Shown piece by piece: positions 56,516 through 64,000 of a DNA stretch of 64,000 nucleotides; position 1 is the first letter of the stretch, and every line of letters begins with the position of its first letter. Source of the DNA: Gimesia chilikensis (GTDB lineage Bacteria > Planctomycetota > Planctomycetia > Planctomycetales > Planctomycetaceae); contig NZ_CP036266.1 of assembly GCF_007744075.1 (NCBI RefSeq), positions 3,271,748 through 3,335,747 on the forward strand, written 5' to 3'. The translations under genes were made by a program, and so were the position numbers. Below the pieces are notes generated by a model. That model did not search any database, was not told the DNA's origin, and saw only the letters and a list, made by a program, of their open reading frames with translations.

Positions 56516-58107
56516 TAGCGGACGTAGCGTCCGGGGAGTGTTTCGGCGTTAACATCCAGCGGCTGGTTGTTGTGTACGATGGGTACGCCGTTGGTGAGAA
56601 CATATTCCATACCGGTGGAGTACTGCTGCGGATCTGTGTAGGTCGCGTTATCCTGAATGGTTTCGGGATCGAAGACGACGATGTCCGCGTAGTTGCCCTG
56701 CCTGAGGATGCTGCGTTTTTCCATGCCGAACCGCTGGGCGGCACAACCGGAGAGTTTATAAACCGCATCTTCCAGTGAGAAGAGTTTGTGGTCCCTGACA
56801 CAGGGGCCGAGGATTCGTGCGGCGGAACCGAACTGGCGGGGATGAATGACGCCCCCGTCCATGTAGATGCCGTCGGTGCCCATCATATACAGGTCGTGCT
56901 GTAGAACGGGATCGACCAGGCGGTCATCGCCCATGTTGAACACCAGCAGGACGGCCATCTCTTCTTCGATGAGCAGTTTGATCAGGGCTTCCTCTTTCGG
57001 AAGCCCTGTTTCTTCCACGTACTGGCTGAGCATTTTGCCCTGGTGCTGCTTGTTTTTTTCGGTCAGGACCCAGGCGATCTGAATGGCCGAGATGTCGAGC
57101 AGGTAGTTCTCCAGTCCGTATTTGAACCGCTGTTGCATTTCGGGCTGCTTGAGTTTCTCGACTGCCTTGCGGGGGCCCTCTTCGAAGACTTCGTAGGGAA
57201 GCAGGAAGTGCAGCATGGTGGAGCCGGGCTGATAGGGATAGACGTCGAACGAAATATCAACCTCGTGGCGGGCGACTTTGTCAATGTATTCGAGTGCCTC
57301 TTCGGCCTGCCCCGGATGCTGTCCCTTCATGTGAGAGATGTGTACTTTGACGCCGGCCCGCTTGCCGATTTCGACGAGTTCCTCGATCGCGGGCATCAGC
57401 GATTTCTTGTAGCGGATGTGCGAGACATACAGGCCGTCATATTCGGCCATCGCCTGGCAGGCTTCGACGAGTTCGTCGGTCGGCGAGAAGCACTGGGCGA
57501 CGTAATCGAGGCCGGTTGAGATTCCCACGGCGCCCGCTTCCATTCCCTTGCGGACTTCGCTGCAGATCAGTTTCATCTGGAAGTCGTCGACTCGCTGGCG
57601 TCCGAATCCGCAGTGCATGGAACGCAGATTGGCATACGGGATGTGGGTCATCACATTCTGCACGTTTCTGCCGTCGAGCAGATTCATGTAATCTTCGAGG
57701 GATTCCCAGCCCGTGTATTCTTCGGGGTAGAGTCCGTCGAGGGACTGCAGATAGTAGATCCAGTCGGCGGCAGTGCAGCGGTCGACGGGGGCATACGAGA
57801 TGCCATCGGCCATGATGACTTCTGTTGTGAATCCCTGCGATGTTTTGGAGAGGAAGTTCGGCGTATTCAGGAGCCAGCTGTCGGAGTGATTGTGGACATC
57901 CACGAAGCCGGGGGCCACGATTTTTCCTGTCGCGTCGATCTCAAAGGCCCCCTTCGCAGAGGAAAGGTCTCCCAGGGCGACGATCTGGTCCCCCTTGATG
58001 CCGACGTCGGCAGTCACGCGCGGGGCGCGGGTTCCGTCGATGACGGTGCCGCCTTTAATCAGAACATCAAATTCAGAGGTCGTGGAAGAAGAATCACTGC
58101 TGCTCAT
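56503..58107 (-). CDS. D-aminoacylase/N-acyl-D-amino-acid deacylase family amidohydrolase
   Basis: A 534-residue amidohydrolase-superfamily enzyme. VLIKGGTVIDGTRAPRV at the N-terminus, metal motif VDVHNHSDSW, a Cys/Glu site at CFSPTDEL (near 225), HISHMKGQHPG, MGTDGIYMDGGVIHPR (catalytic Asp) and YADIVVFDPETI at the C-terminus. The D-aminoacylase group uses these motifs; substrate remains open (D-amino acids, N-acyl derivatives or dihydropyrimidine-like). Its start codon has a weak upstream region. It is convergent with the pseudo-receiver gene. Confidence 0.85.
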   Translation of the reverse strand: MSSSDSSSTTSEFDVLIKGGTVIDGTRAPRVTADVGIKGDQIVALGDLSSAKGAFEIDATGKIVAPGFVDVHNHSDSWLLNTPNFLSKTSQGFTTEVIMADGISYAPVDRCTAADWIYYLQSLDGLYPEEYTGWESLEDYMNLLDGRNVQNVMTHIPYANLRSMHCGFGRQRVDDFQMKLICSEVRKGMEAGAVGISTGLDYVAQCFSPTDELVEACQAMAEYDGLYVSHIRYKKSLMPAIEELVEIGKRAGVKVHISHMKGQHPGQAEEALEYIDKVARHEVDISFDVYPYQPGSTMLHFLLPYEVFEEGPRKAVEKLKQPEMQQRFKYGLENYLLDISAIQIAWVLTEKNKQHQGKMLSQYVEETGLPKEEALIKLLIEEEMAVLLVFNMGDDRLVDPVLQHDLYMMGTDGIYMDGGVIHPRQFGSAARILGPCVRDHKLFSLEDAVYKLSGCAAQRFGMEKRSILRQGNYADIVVFDPETIQDNATYTDPQQYSTGMEYVLTNGVPIVHNNQPLDVNAETLPGRYVRYQPR

Positions 58108-58430
58108 GGGGGTTGTCAGTTTCGTGTTGCGGGACGGTGTGGGTGGGTGAACGCTGTGATGTTTTATTTACTTTGACATGTTCCCTCAGGGGAGAAAAGT
58201 CTCTGTGGAAAATATTTCAAAAAAATGAGAATGGCTCAAGTGTGCACGGGTTTTCGGAGTCTGGGGGAGATGGCCATTTCGGGGTTAATTCTGTTTTCTT
58301 TCGCTGGGGCGTCCACTACAATAAATGGATCTTTACTGATTTGAGATTCTTAAAAGTTAAATCACGTTTTAACCGACTAAAGTAACATGGCGTCAGACGA
58401 TTACTTTAGACATTCAAACAGGAGCACTTC
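58108..58430. other. divergent intergenic region, no clear element
   Basis: 323 bases between the amidohydrolase and the Gfo/Idh/MocA gene. The second half is AT-rich. TTGACA-like sequence (TTTGACATG near 58170-58180) has no -10 partner at the right distance, and TACAAT at 58317-58322 has no -35 partner. No gene is seen. Confidence 0.4.
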
Positions 58431-59759
58431 ATGAGTCAACGTACAACACGCCGCGAGTTTATCAAACAGAGCTCGGCACTGGGAGCCGCCTTCTGGGTCG
58501 GTGGTCAGAGCCTGCTGGCTGCTGAAAAATCTCCCATGGAAAAAATCAATTTCGCCGCAATCGGCGTGGGCGGTAAAGGCTCCAGCGATACAGCGAGTGC
58601 AGCAAGCAGCGGTAACCTGGTTGCTATCTGTGATATCGACGATAAGCGTCTGTTGAAATCAGCGGCTCGCTATCGCAAAGCGCAAAAGTTCAATGATTAT
58701 CGCGAAATGCTGGAAGAGATGGGCGATAAAATTGACGCGGTGACTGTCAGTACCCCTGACCATTCGCATGCTCCTGCCTCCGTGATGGCGATGAAAAAAG
58801 GGAAGCACTGCTTCACCCAGAAGCCGCTGACCTGGTCGGTCCACGAAGCCCGCGTGATGCGTGAAACAGCTAACAAGCACAATGTGCAGACCCAGATGGG
58901 CAACCAGGGGACTGCCAAGGACGGGTTCCGCGAAGCCGTCGAAGTCATCCGGTCCGGCGTGCTGGGTAATGTGCGTGAAGCCCATGTCTGGACGAACCGT
59001 CCGGTCTGGGGTAAAGGCGTCGAGCGTCCACCGGAAGGGGAACCGGCTCCCAAGCACATTCACTGGGATCTCTTCCTCGGCCCTGCTCCTTACCGGGAAT
59101 TCAGCACGCTGTATCATCCGTTTGAATGGCGTGGCTGGCTGGACTTCGGTACCGGTGCCCTGGGTGACATGGCCTGTCACACGATGAACATGCACGTGAT
59201 GGCCCTCGATCTGTACGATCCGACTTCCATCGTCGCCGAATCGGAAGGAATGATTGAAAACGAGACTTATCCCAAGTCGACCAAAATCACCTACCAGTTC
59301 CCCGAGCGGACCCAGGGCGATAAAACACTCTGTCCGCTGAAGCTGACCTGGTACGATGGTGGTAACCTGCCTCCGGAAGAACTGCTGATGGGCGAAAAAA
59401 TGAAGCCCAGTGGTGTGGTTCTGATTGGCGATGAAGGCAACCTGTATACGCCGGACGACTACGGTGCAGAATACGTGCTGCTGCCCCGCGACAAGTTCAG
59501 CGACTTCAAAAAGCCCGAGCAGAGCCTGCCTCGTTCACCCGGTCACTTCGAAGAATTCGTTGTTGCCATCAAAGGTGGTGAGCCTGCGATGTCCAACTTC
59601 AATTATGCCAGCCGCCTGACGGAAACGACCCTGCTGGGTAACTGTGCCATCCGCGCTGGTAAGAAACTGGATTGGGATGCCAAGAAGATGGAATTCACCA
59701 ATGCGCCGGAAGCCAACAAGTTCCTGAGCCGCGATTACCGTGATGGCTGGTCTCTCTAA
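58431..59759 (+). CDS. Tat-exported Gfo/Idh/MocA family oxidoreductase
   Basis: A 442-residue NAD(P)-dependent oxidoreductase. The N-terminus [17 protein letters not shown] is a twin-arginine signal, so the enzyme is exported folded with its cofactor. The Rossmann domain starts at [14 protein letters not shown], then [11 protein letters not shown], and [14 protein letters not shown] holds the family EKP-like Lys (QKP here). Downstream segments [13 protein letters not shown] and [15 protein letters not shown] are common to the planctomycete members. It probably modifies sugars or related compounds outside the cytoplasm. AGGAG lies seven bases before the ATG. Confidence 0.93.
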   Translation: MSQRTTRREFIKQSSALGAAFWVGGQSLLAAEKSPMEKINFAAIGVGGKGSSDTASAASSGNLVAICDIDDKRLLKSAARYRKAQKFNDYREMLEEMGDKIDAVTVSTPDHSHAPASVMAMKKGKHCFTQKPLTWSVHEARVMRETANKHNVQTQMGNQGTAKDGFREAVEVIRSGVLGNVREAHVWTNRPVWGKGVERPPEGEPAPKHIHWDLFLGPAPYREFSTLYHPFEWRGWLDFGTGALGDMACHTMNMHVMALDLYDPTSIVAESEGMIENETYPKSTKITYQFPERTQGDKTLCPLKLTWYDGGNLPPEELLMGEKMKPSGVVLIGDEGNLYTPDDYGAEYVLLPRDKFSDFKKPEQSLPRSPGHFEEFVVAIKGGEPAMSNFNYASRLTETTLLGNCAIRAGKKLDWDAKKMEFTNAPEANKFLSRDYRDGWSL

Positions 59760-59788
59760 TCGCTGAGAGCCTGATTCACTGAGATATG

Positions 59789-59829
59789 AAAACCCCGCAG
59801 GACGATTGGTTCTGCGGGGTATTTTCCTT
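59789..59829 (+). terminator. Rho-independent terminator of the oxidoreductase gene
   Basis: ACCCCGCAG pairs with CTGCGGGGT with a short loop, flanked by AAAA on the left and TATTTTC on the right. It starts about 30 bases after the stop codon and can work for the convergent small gene too. Confidence 0.85.
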
Positions 59830-59848
59830 TTACTGTCCAGAATGGAAA

Positions 59849-60127
59849 TCAGCGGACGATATCATCCAGGGCCGAGATGGAGACGACTTCCCGGCGGGAG
59901 ACGAGGACCCGCTCGCGATTGACGGCGACACCGTGTTTGCCCATTTCATGGACGTACAGTTCGCGGGTGGTGGTCGTATCGCGGAGATCGTGGACGTCGG
60001 CCTGTTCCAGAAACAGGTAGTGCTGGTCCTGCCCGATCAGGGTTCCTGCAATCACGTAGAGGCTGGTGAGGTCGATCACGACCGTTTTGCCCACCATTTG
60101 ATCAAAAAACTGAGAGTCTTCACTCAT
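59849..60127 (-). CDS. small Sm-like beta-barrel protein of unknown function
   Basis: A 92-residue soluble protein. MVGKTVVIDLTSLYVIAGTL followed by a short strand and HYLFLEQADVHDLRD is the pattern of a small, SH3/Sm-like beta barrel (strand, turn, strand with a GxL in the middle). The C-terminal half has VNRERVLVSRREVVSISALD. It could bind RNA or protein but nothing specific is seen. No strong ribosome binding site is visible. It is convergent with the Gfo/Idh/MocA gene. Confidence 0.7.
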   Translation of the reverse strand: MSEDSQFFDQMVGKTVVIDLTSLYVIAGTLIGQDQHYLFLEQADVHDLRDTTTTRELYVHEMGKHGVAVNRERVLVSRREVVSISALDDIVR

Positions 60128-60415
60128 TTCGCATCCATCAGGTTAGAGACAGAGATTCCAGCCGCCTATTGTGACCGGTTTGACGGTGAAATCAACCGGT
60201 GCCGCCCCCTGCTCTTGGGCGTGTGAGGAAATCCCGGGTTGACCCAAAACGATAAATCCCATATGAGAGCGGTTCACAAATCCTCTCCCCTGCCTCTCCT
60301 GTGACAATCATGTCTCTGTTTTACCATAAGTCTCATTGGTGAAATGGTTTAGTGTTCTCGTTTGTCCGGTTGGCAGGCGTCAAATTCTGAATCCCTGTTT
60401 CAGTGTCGATGTCCT

Positions 60416-61657
60416 ATGACTCTAATATCAGCGCCAATTCGTTCGTGTGTGCCTGCCCTTCTGTTTTGCCTGGCTGTGTTCGGCTGGATTGGTGGAAGGA
60501 CTGTGGAGGCACAGGTAGAGACGCCGCTGAAAAAGAACTCGATTCTGTTGATGCGGACCGGCCGGATGGTCTCGGGTGAAATCAGCGAAAGCGCGGGAGG
60601 CTACCTCGTCACGAATCCGACGGGGAGTATGCTGGTCCCCTTTGCGGATGTGGTGTTTGAGGCTCCCGACCTGCATGGAATTTATAAGAAGCAGCGGGCG
60701 TCGATGAAATTTCCCACGGCTAATTCGCATATGGATCTGGCCCGCTGGTGTGTAACGAATGATCTGATCGAAGAAGCGAAGAGTGAATTGCGGGATGCGA
60801 TTCGCCTGGAACCCAAACGCTCTGAGCCCCAGTTGATGTTACGTCGTCTGATGAACGTCTCTCCCACGAAAGACCGGATGACGATTCAGCAGAAAATCGA
60901 AGAGAAACTGGTCACGCAGAAACTGGAAAATGCAGACGAAGCGACTTCACTGACAGGAATCTCCCGGGAACAGTCTGCGATCTTCGTACGCAAGATTCAG
61001 CCGATCCTGCTCAATAAATGTGGAAATGCGAACTGCCATGGGAGTGCGACGACTTCTGAATTCAAATTGACCCAGGTCACGCGGCGGTATGGAAATCATC
61101 GGATCTACGCCGAGAAGAACCTGGCAGAGGTCATGAAGTGGCTGGACTTCGACTACCCCACCAAAAGCGCGTTGATCGTGAAACCGGAGCAGGAACATCC
61201 GCAGCAGGGCATGGTCGTCTACCAGGGCTATGCGGGACGGAAGCAGAAAGAGATAGTTCAGAAGTGGGTGGGCGATGCGGTCGCAGACCGTCTGGCGAAT
61301 GACAATCTGCGGGCTGACCGGCTGGCCAAACGGGCGGAACGTCGGGTGGGCTTTGCCCGTGAGAATCTATTGAAGCAGGCCGCGGAGATTCGCCCGACAA
61401 GTGGCGGTTCCAATTCCGGCCTCGAACAGGCACTCATGGAACAGGATATCCAGGATCGAGCGGCAGCAGGACAGCCGGTGATTCAACAGACCGGCGGAAC
61501 CAGCGAGGCCACACCTCTGAAGGGAGACCTCTCTCTGATTGCCGATTTTGTTCCGAAGAAGCTGTCCGACCAGGAAATTAATAAGCTGGTAAAACCGAAG
61601 CCCGCGGATCCCTTTGATCCGGCGGAATTCAACAGTGGTGTGCCTGCCAGTCCCTGA
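60416..61657 (+). CDS. exported CxxCH (cytochrome-like) protein
   Basis: About 413 residues from ATG 60416, chosen because it gives a signal peptide (hydrophobic core LLFCLAVFGWIGG, cleavage near VEAQ); the frame opens at a TTG 60362 with no ribosome binding site. After a beta-rich N-terminal domain (NSILLMRTGRMVSGEI, GGYLVTNPTGSM) and a helical TPR-like part (about 100-150) comes a single CGNANCHG motif, a candidate haem-c site (CxxCH pattern) or metal site of the planctomycete cytochrome type. The C-terminus is low-complexity. The function is unknown. Confidence 0.7.
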   Translation: MTLISAPIRSCVPALLFCLAVFGWIGGRTVEAQVETPLKKNSILLMRTGRMVSGEISESAGGYLVTNPTGSMLVPFADVVFEAPDLHGIYKKQRASMKFPTANSHMDLARWCVTNDLIEEAKSELRDAIRLEPKRSEPQLMLRRLMNVSPTKDRMTIQQKIEEKLVTQKLENADEATSLTGISREQSAIFVRKIQPILLNKCGNANCHGSATTSEFKLTQVTRRYGNHRIYAEKNLAEVMKWLDFDYPTKSALIVKPEQEHPQQGMVVYQGYAGRKQKEIVQKWVGDAVADRLANDNLRADRLAKRAERRVGFARENLLKQAAEIRPTSGGSNSGLEQALMEQDIQDRAAAGQPVIQQTGGTSEATPLKGDLSLIADFVPKKLSDQEINKLVKPKPADPFDPAEFNSGVPASP

Positions 61658-61671
61658 TTAGAGGGTGACAT

Positions 61672-62799
61672 TCAGCAGCACCAGTTCTCAATGAGGGCCG
61701 CGAATTTCTCGGTCCCCTGCTCCAACTGTTCGAGGGCGATGAATTCATCGTGTGTATGTGCCTGGCCGATGTCTCCGGGGCCGAAGACGACCAGGTTTTT
61801 CATCTCGGGAAACTGGCTGCCGTCGGTGCCATAGGAGACCGTTTTCGCCTGATCTTTACCGGCAATCTTCAGGACTTCTTTGACGATGGTCGAATTCGGA
61901 TCGGTGTAAACCGGGCTGCCTCCACATTTGAACTGGAATTCAATACCACACTTTTCAGCAGCTTCGCGGGCGCGGGCGACCAGTTCGTCCGGCTCCTGTC
62001 CCGGCATGGGGCGGAAGTAAACGGTGCAGATACTCTGCGGGGGTGTGATATTGACGGCAGCCGTTTTGTCGTTGATACCGATGTTCCAGCCATTGGTAGG
62101 CGGGTTGAATTCGTCATTCTGCCAGCGGGGATTGGTCATGCATTCTTCGTACAGTTTTTTCATTTCGACGAGGAACGGGATCATGGCGAGGTTCGCGTTG
62201 ATGCCGGTATCGAGGCTGGAGTGAGCGGCCCGGCCGTGGGAGATGGCCTGGAAACCGTAGGTTCCCTTATGCGCGTAGACGACTTCAAGCATGGTCGGTT
62301 CGCCGATGATGCCGTGGGCTTCGCCTGCTGCCATCTCTCGATAGATTTGGGAGTGTTCCGCTACGTTCTTAGCACCGTGATAGCCGACTTCTTCGTCTGC
62401 GGTACAGGTGATGTAGAGCGGGTGTTTCAGGTCCTGATCGACGTAGCGTTTGGCGGCCGCCAGCATGCAGGCGATGGAACCTTTCATATCGCAGGAACCG
62501 CGGCCATAGAGTTTGTCTCCCTGAATGGTGGGAGTGAACGGACCGAACTCGTCGGTGAACCAGGGATCTGCGGGAACCACATCGGTGTGGGCGAAGTAGG
62601 CCATGCCTCCGGGGCCAGAACCGCGACGACCGATGACGTTGGCTTTACGTACGCCTTTGGCATCCGTGTATTCGAGGCGTTCGATTTCGAAACCCAGTTT
62701 TTTGAGCTCGGCTTCGACGTAATCGGTGACTTCGATGTTTGAGTAGCAGCTGGTGGATTCAAAGCCGACCAGTTCCTGCGTGTATTTCAGGGCATCCAT
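61672..62799 (-). CDS. M20 family metallopeptidase (ArgE/DapE type)
   Basis: A 375-residue zinc-dependent amidohydrolase of the acetylornithine deacetylase/succinyl-diaminopimelate desuccinylase group. Metal ligands: His in AYFAHTDVV, Asp in GRGSCDMKG, catalytic Glu-Glu in ADEEVGYHG, Asp/Glu in IGEPTMLEVV, and the last His in GQAHTHDEF. The dimerisation domain lies about 175-290. Which N-acyl substrate it uses is not clear; the arginine assignment is not supported by context. It lies 27 bases behind the esterase gene on the same strand. Confidence 0.9.
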   Translation of the reverse strand: MDALKYTQELVGFESTSCYSNIEVTDYVEAELKKLGFEIERLEYTDAKGVRKANVIGRRGSGPGGMAYFAHTDVVPADPWFTDEFGPFTPTIQGDKLYGRGSCDMKGSIACMLAAAKRYVDQDLKHPLYITCTADEEVGYHGAKNVAEHSQIYREMAAGEAHGIIGEPTMLEVVYAHKGTYGFQAISHGRAAHSSLDTGINANLAMIPFLVEMKKLYEECMTNPRWQNDEFNPPTNGWNIGINDKTAAVNITPPQSICTVYFRPMPGQEPDELVARAREAAEKCGIEFQFKCGGSPVYTDPNSTIVKEVLKIAGKDQAKTVSYGTDGSQFPEMKNLVVFGPGDIGQAHTHDEFIALEQLEQGTEKFAALIENWCC

Positions 62800-62826
62800 G
62801 AATGGGTTCCGGGTATTCTCTCTGGG

Positions 62827-63762
62827 TTAAGACTTCAGGTGGCGCTCGAAGTGGGACCGTGTTTTATCCCACATCACGGGGGACAGCACGTGGCCGGCTC
62901 CCTCTTCAATATAATAACTAAAGTTTGTTTCTGCATTCATGGCAGCGTAGTTGTTTGCAATTATTTTGACACCGCGGCGGACTTCATCGATGGGGCTGCC
63001 CCCATCCAGCTCACCGAAATTCATGTGCAATGGACGCGGGGCGATGAGGGCGGCGATGTCGGGGGTGTCGCCAAATTCGTAGATACCCGGGATGAAATTA
63101 GGGAAACAGTGCAGCATGTGTTCGCGGTGAATGCCTTTGTAGGTGGGCAGGCAGCAGTTGCCCACCAGGCATTTGATACGGGGTTCCCAGGGACCGATGA
63201 GCCAGGTGTGCGTGGAACCCATCGAATGTCCGTAGCAGCCGATTTTTTCATCGATGACTTCGGGGCGACTCTGCAGAAAGTCGACGGCGCGTTGCATGTC
63301 GAGAATATTTTTCCAGGCCATGCATTTGCCGTCGACGACGTAACGCAGGAATTCAAAGCGTTCATAATTCCCTGCTTTGAGCTTGCCGGTCGGGTCCTGG
63401 CGTTCTTCGAAGCAGAGGGCATCCGGACAGAGGACCACGTAACCTTCTTTCGCGAGGGCGGCACCGGTGTGGTGCATCGGGTTTCCGGCCAGTCCCGCCG
63501 GTTCGCTTTTGCCGAGATGGTACTGACCGGCGTGCTGGTGCCAGACCGCGACGGCGGGAGCGGGATGCGCGGGCGAGACCATATCGGGAATCAGCAGCAT
63601 GGCGGGAATCGGATCGCCGGGCTCGGCTTCGTAGGTCAGTGACTCAATGCGATAGCCGTCCCGTTGAATGGTATCACGGTGTTTGACATTCAGTTCCGGC
63701 GGCGCGGGCCAGTCACCGCCGAGGCCTGCTAACAGTTTTTGTTTAAATTCGGCGGGGGGCAT
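62827..63762 (-). CDS. alpha/beta hydrolase (dienelactone hydrolase/acetylxylan-esterase-like)
   Basis: About 311 residues. The start is placed at ATG 63762 (MPPAEFKQKLLAGLGGDW) because AGGAA lies about nine bases upstream; the frame opens at 63906 with a His/Asn/Ser-rich extension. Nucleophile Ser in GHSMGSTH, Asp in GELDGGSPID and His in GAGHVLSP form a plausible triad. ALAKEGYVVLCPDALCFEERQ is typical of planctomycete esterases. It probably hydrolyses plant- or algal-polysaccharide esters or similar compounds; the substrate is not known. It is likely transcribed ahead of the M20 peptidase gene. Confidence 0.85.
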   Translation of the reverse strand: MPPAEFKQKLLAGLGGDWPAPPELNVKHRDTIQRDGYRIESLTYEAEPGDPIPAMLLIPDMVSPAHPAPAVAVWHQHAGQYHLGKSEPAGLAGNPMHHTGAALAKEGYVVLCPDALCFEERQDPTGKLKAGNYERFEFLRYVVDGKCMAWKNILDMQRAVDFLQSRPEVIDEKIGCYGHSMGSTHTWLIGPWEPRIKCLVGNCCLPTYKGIHREHMLHCFPNFIPGIYEFGDTPDIAALIAPRPLHMNFGELDGGSPIDEVRRGVKIIANNYAAMNAETNFSYYIEEGAGHVLSPVMWDKTRSHFERHLKS

Positions 63763-64000
63763 GGGGGAGGTTCCTGTAGAATGATTGGTTTTTAGATGAG
63801 CATGGTGAGACGAGTGCTGATTAATACCTGAATTCATGATGAGACATGATATCAAATTTGTTTGTTCCCCGTAGTTTTCATTTGCTGTCTCGATAACGAG
63901 TAGCATATGGGGGTAGATAGCGCCCGGAATAGTAACACCGGTCCGAATAGAATTCCGAGTCGATCATGGTGCGGGTTCCAGAAGAGTTTGGAAGCAGTGG

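Noticed and set aside
61750-62742. 330-codon open frame antisense to the M20 peptidase
   Set aside because: Shadow frame; translation lacks any family motif while the minus-strand protein has complete M20 metal ligands.

Overview
The window looks like a chromosomal segment of a planctomycete, most likely from the Gimesia/Planctomyces group of the Planctomycetaceae. That assignment is inferred from gene content: a DUF1559 pseudopilin-like protein followed by a small lipoprotein, an ECF sigma factor directly before a membrane Ser/Thr kinase, a HYExAFE protein, a fused SecDF, a Tat-exported Gfo/Idh/MocA oxidoreductase and many small lineage-type proteins. Coding is dense on both strands. I found no tRNA, rRNA, CRISPR array, insertion sequence or prophage.

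Layout. 1-5842: an HD-GYP protein cut by the left edge, a lipoprotein, then a minus-strand block (cysteine-cluster protein, hisS, HYExAFE protein, a 72-aa membrane protein, a ketosynthase). 6503-10819: a coiled-coil membrane protein, a rhomboid protease, and an ECF sigma factor with a Ser/Thr kinase. 10839-14957: a GT9 glycosyltransferase, an EF-hand repeat protein, fabI and an orphan type II secretion F protein. 15036-19801: tgt-yajC-secDF. 19951-31736: dihydroorotase, tsaB, a ClC channel, a UvrD-type helicase, a kinase, accD, a degenerate histidine phosphatase, rpe and gap. 32257-40565: a chemotaxis locus (cheA, cheW, a soluble globin-PAS-PAS-PAS chemoreceptor, cheY, cheB, cheR). 40793-45073: a GlmU-like protein, two small proteins and the DUF1559/lipoprotein pair. 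45407-54709: nine co-directional genes with short gaps, comprising a MacB/LolCDE-like ABC exporter with a partner protein, a molybdate-type ABC importer whose binding protein has two tandem ModA-like domains, a MoaD/ThiS-like protein, a HesA/MoeB-like E1 enzyme and a ceramidase-like hydrolase. 54968-63762: a nucleotidyltransferase-HD fusion, a pseudo-receiver, a D-aminoacylase-type amidohydrolase, a Gfo/Idh/MocA oxidoreductase, a Sm-like small protein, a CxxCH protein, an M20 peptidase and an alpha/beta hydrolase.

Most interesting loci. (1) The soluble chemoreceptor at 35431-37980 has an N-terminal flavohemoglobin-type globin with TyrB10, PheCD1, GlnE7 and HisF8 all in place, and a strong in-frame internal ribosome binding site plus ATG exactly at the globin/PAS junction. 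This suggests a gene fusion that may still make a globin-less short form. (2) The transporter/MoaD/E1 array at 48756-53236 appears to couple oxyanion uptake with sulfur-carrier chemistry. (3) Several enzymes have lost canonical catalytic or metal-binding residues: Tgt (two zinc cysteines), the histidine phosphatase before accD (both histidines), a receiver domain (phospho-Asp) and a kinase (catalytic-loop Lys).

Functions come from motif reading and family knowledge only; no database search was run. Start codons were moved from the longest open frame where a ribosome binding site or signal peptide argued for it.
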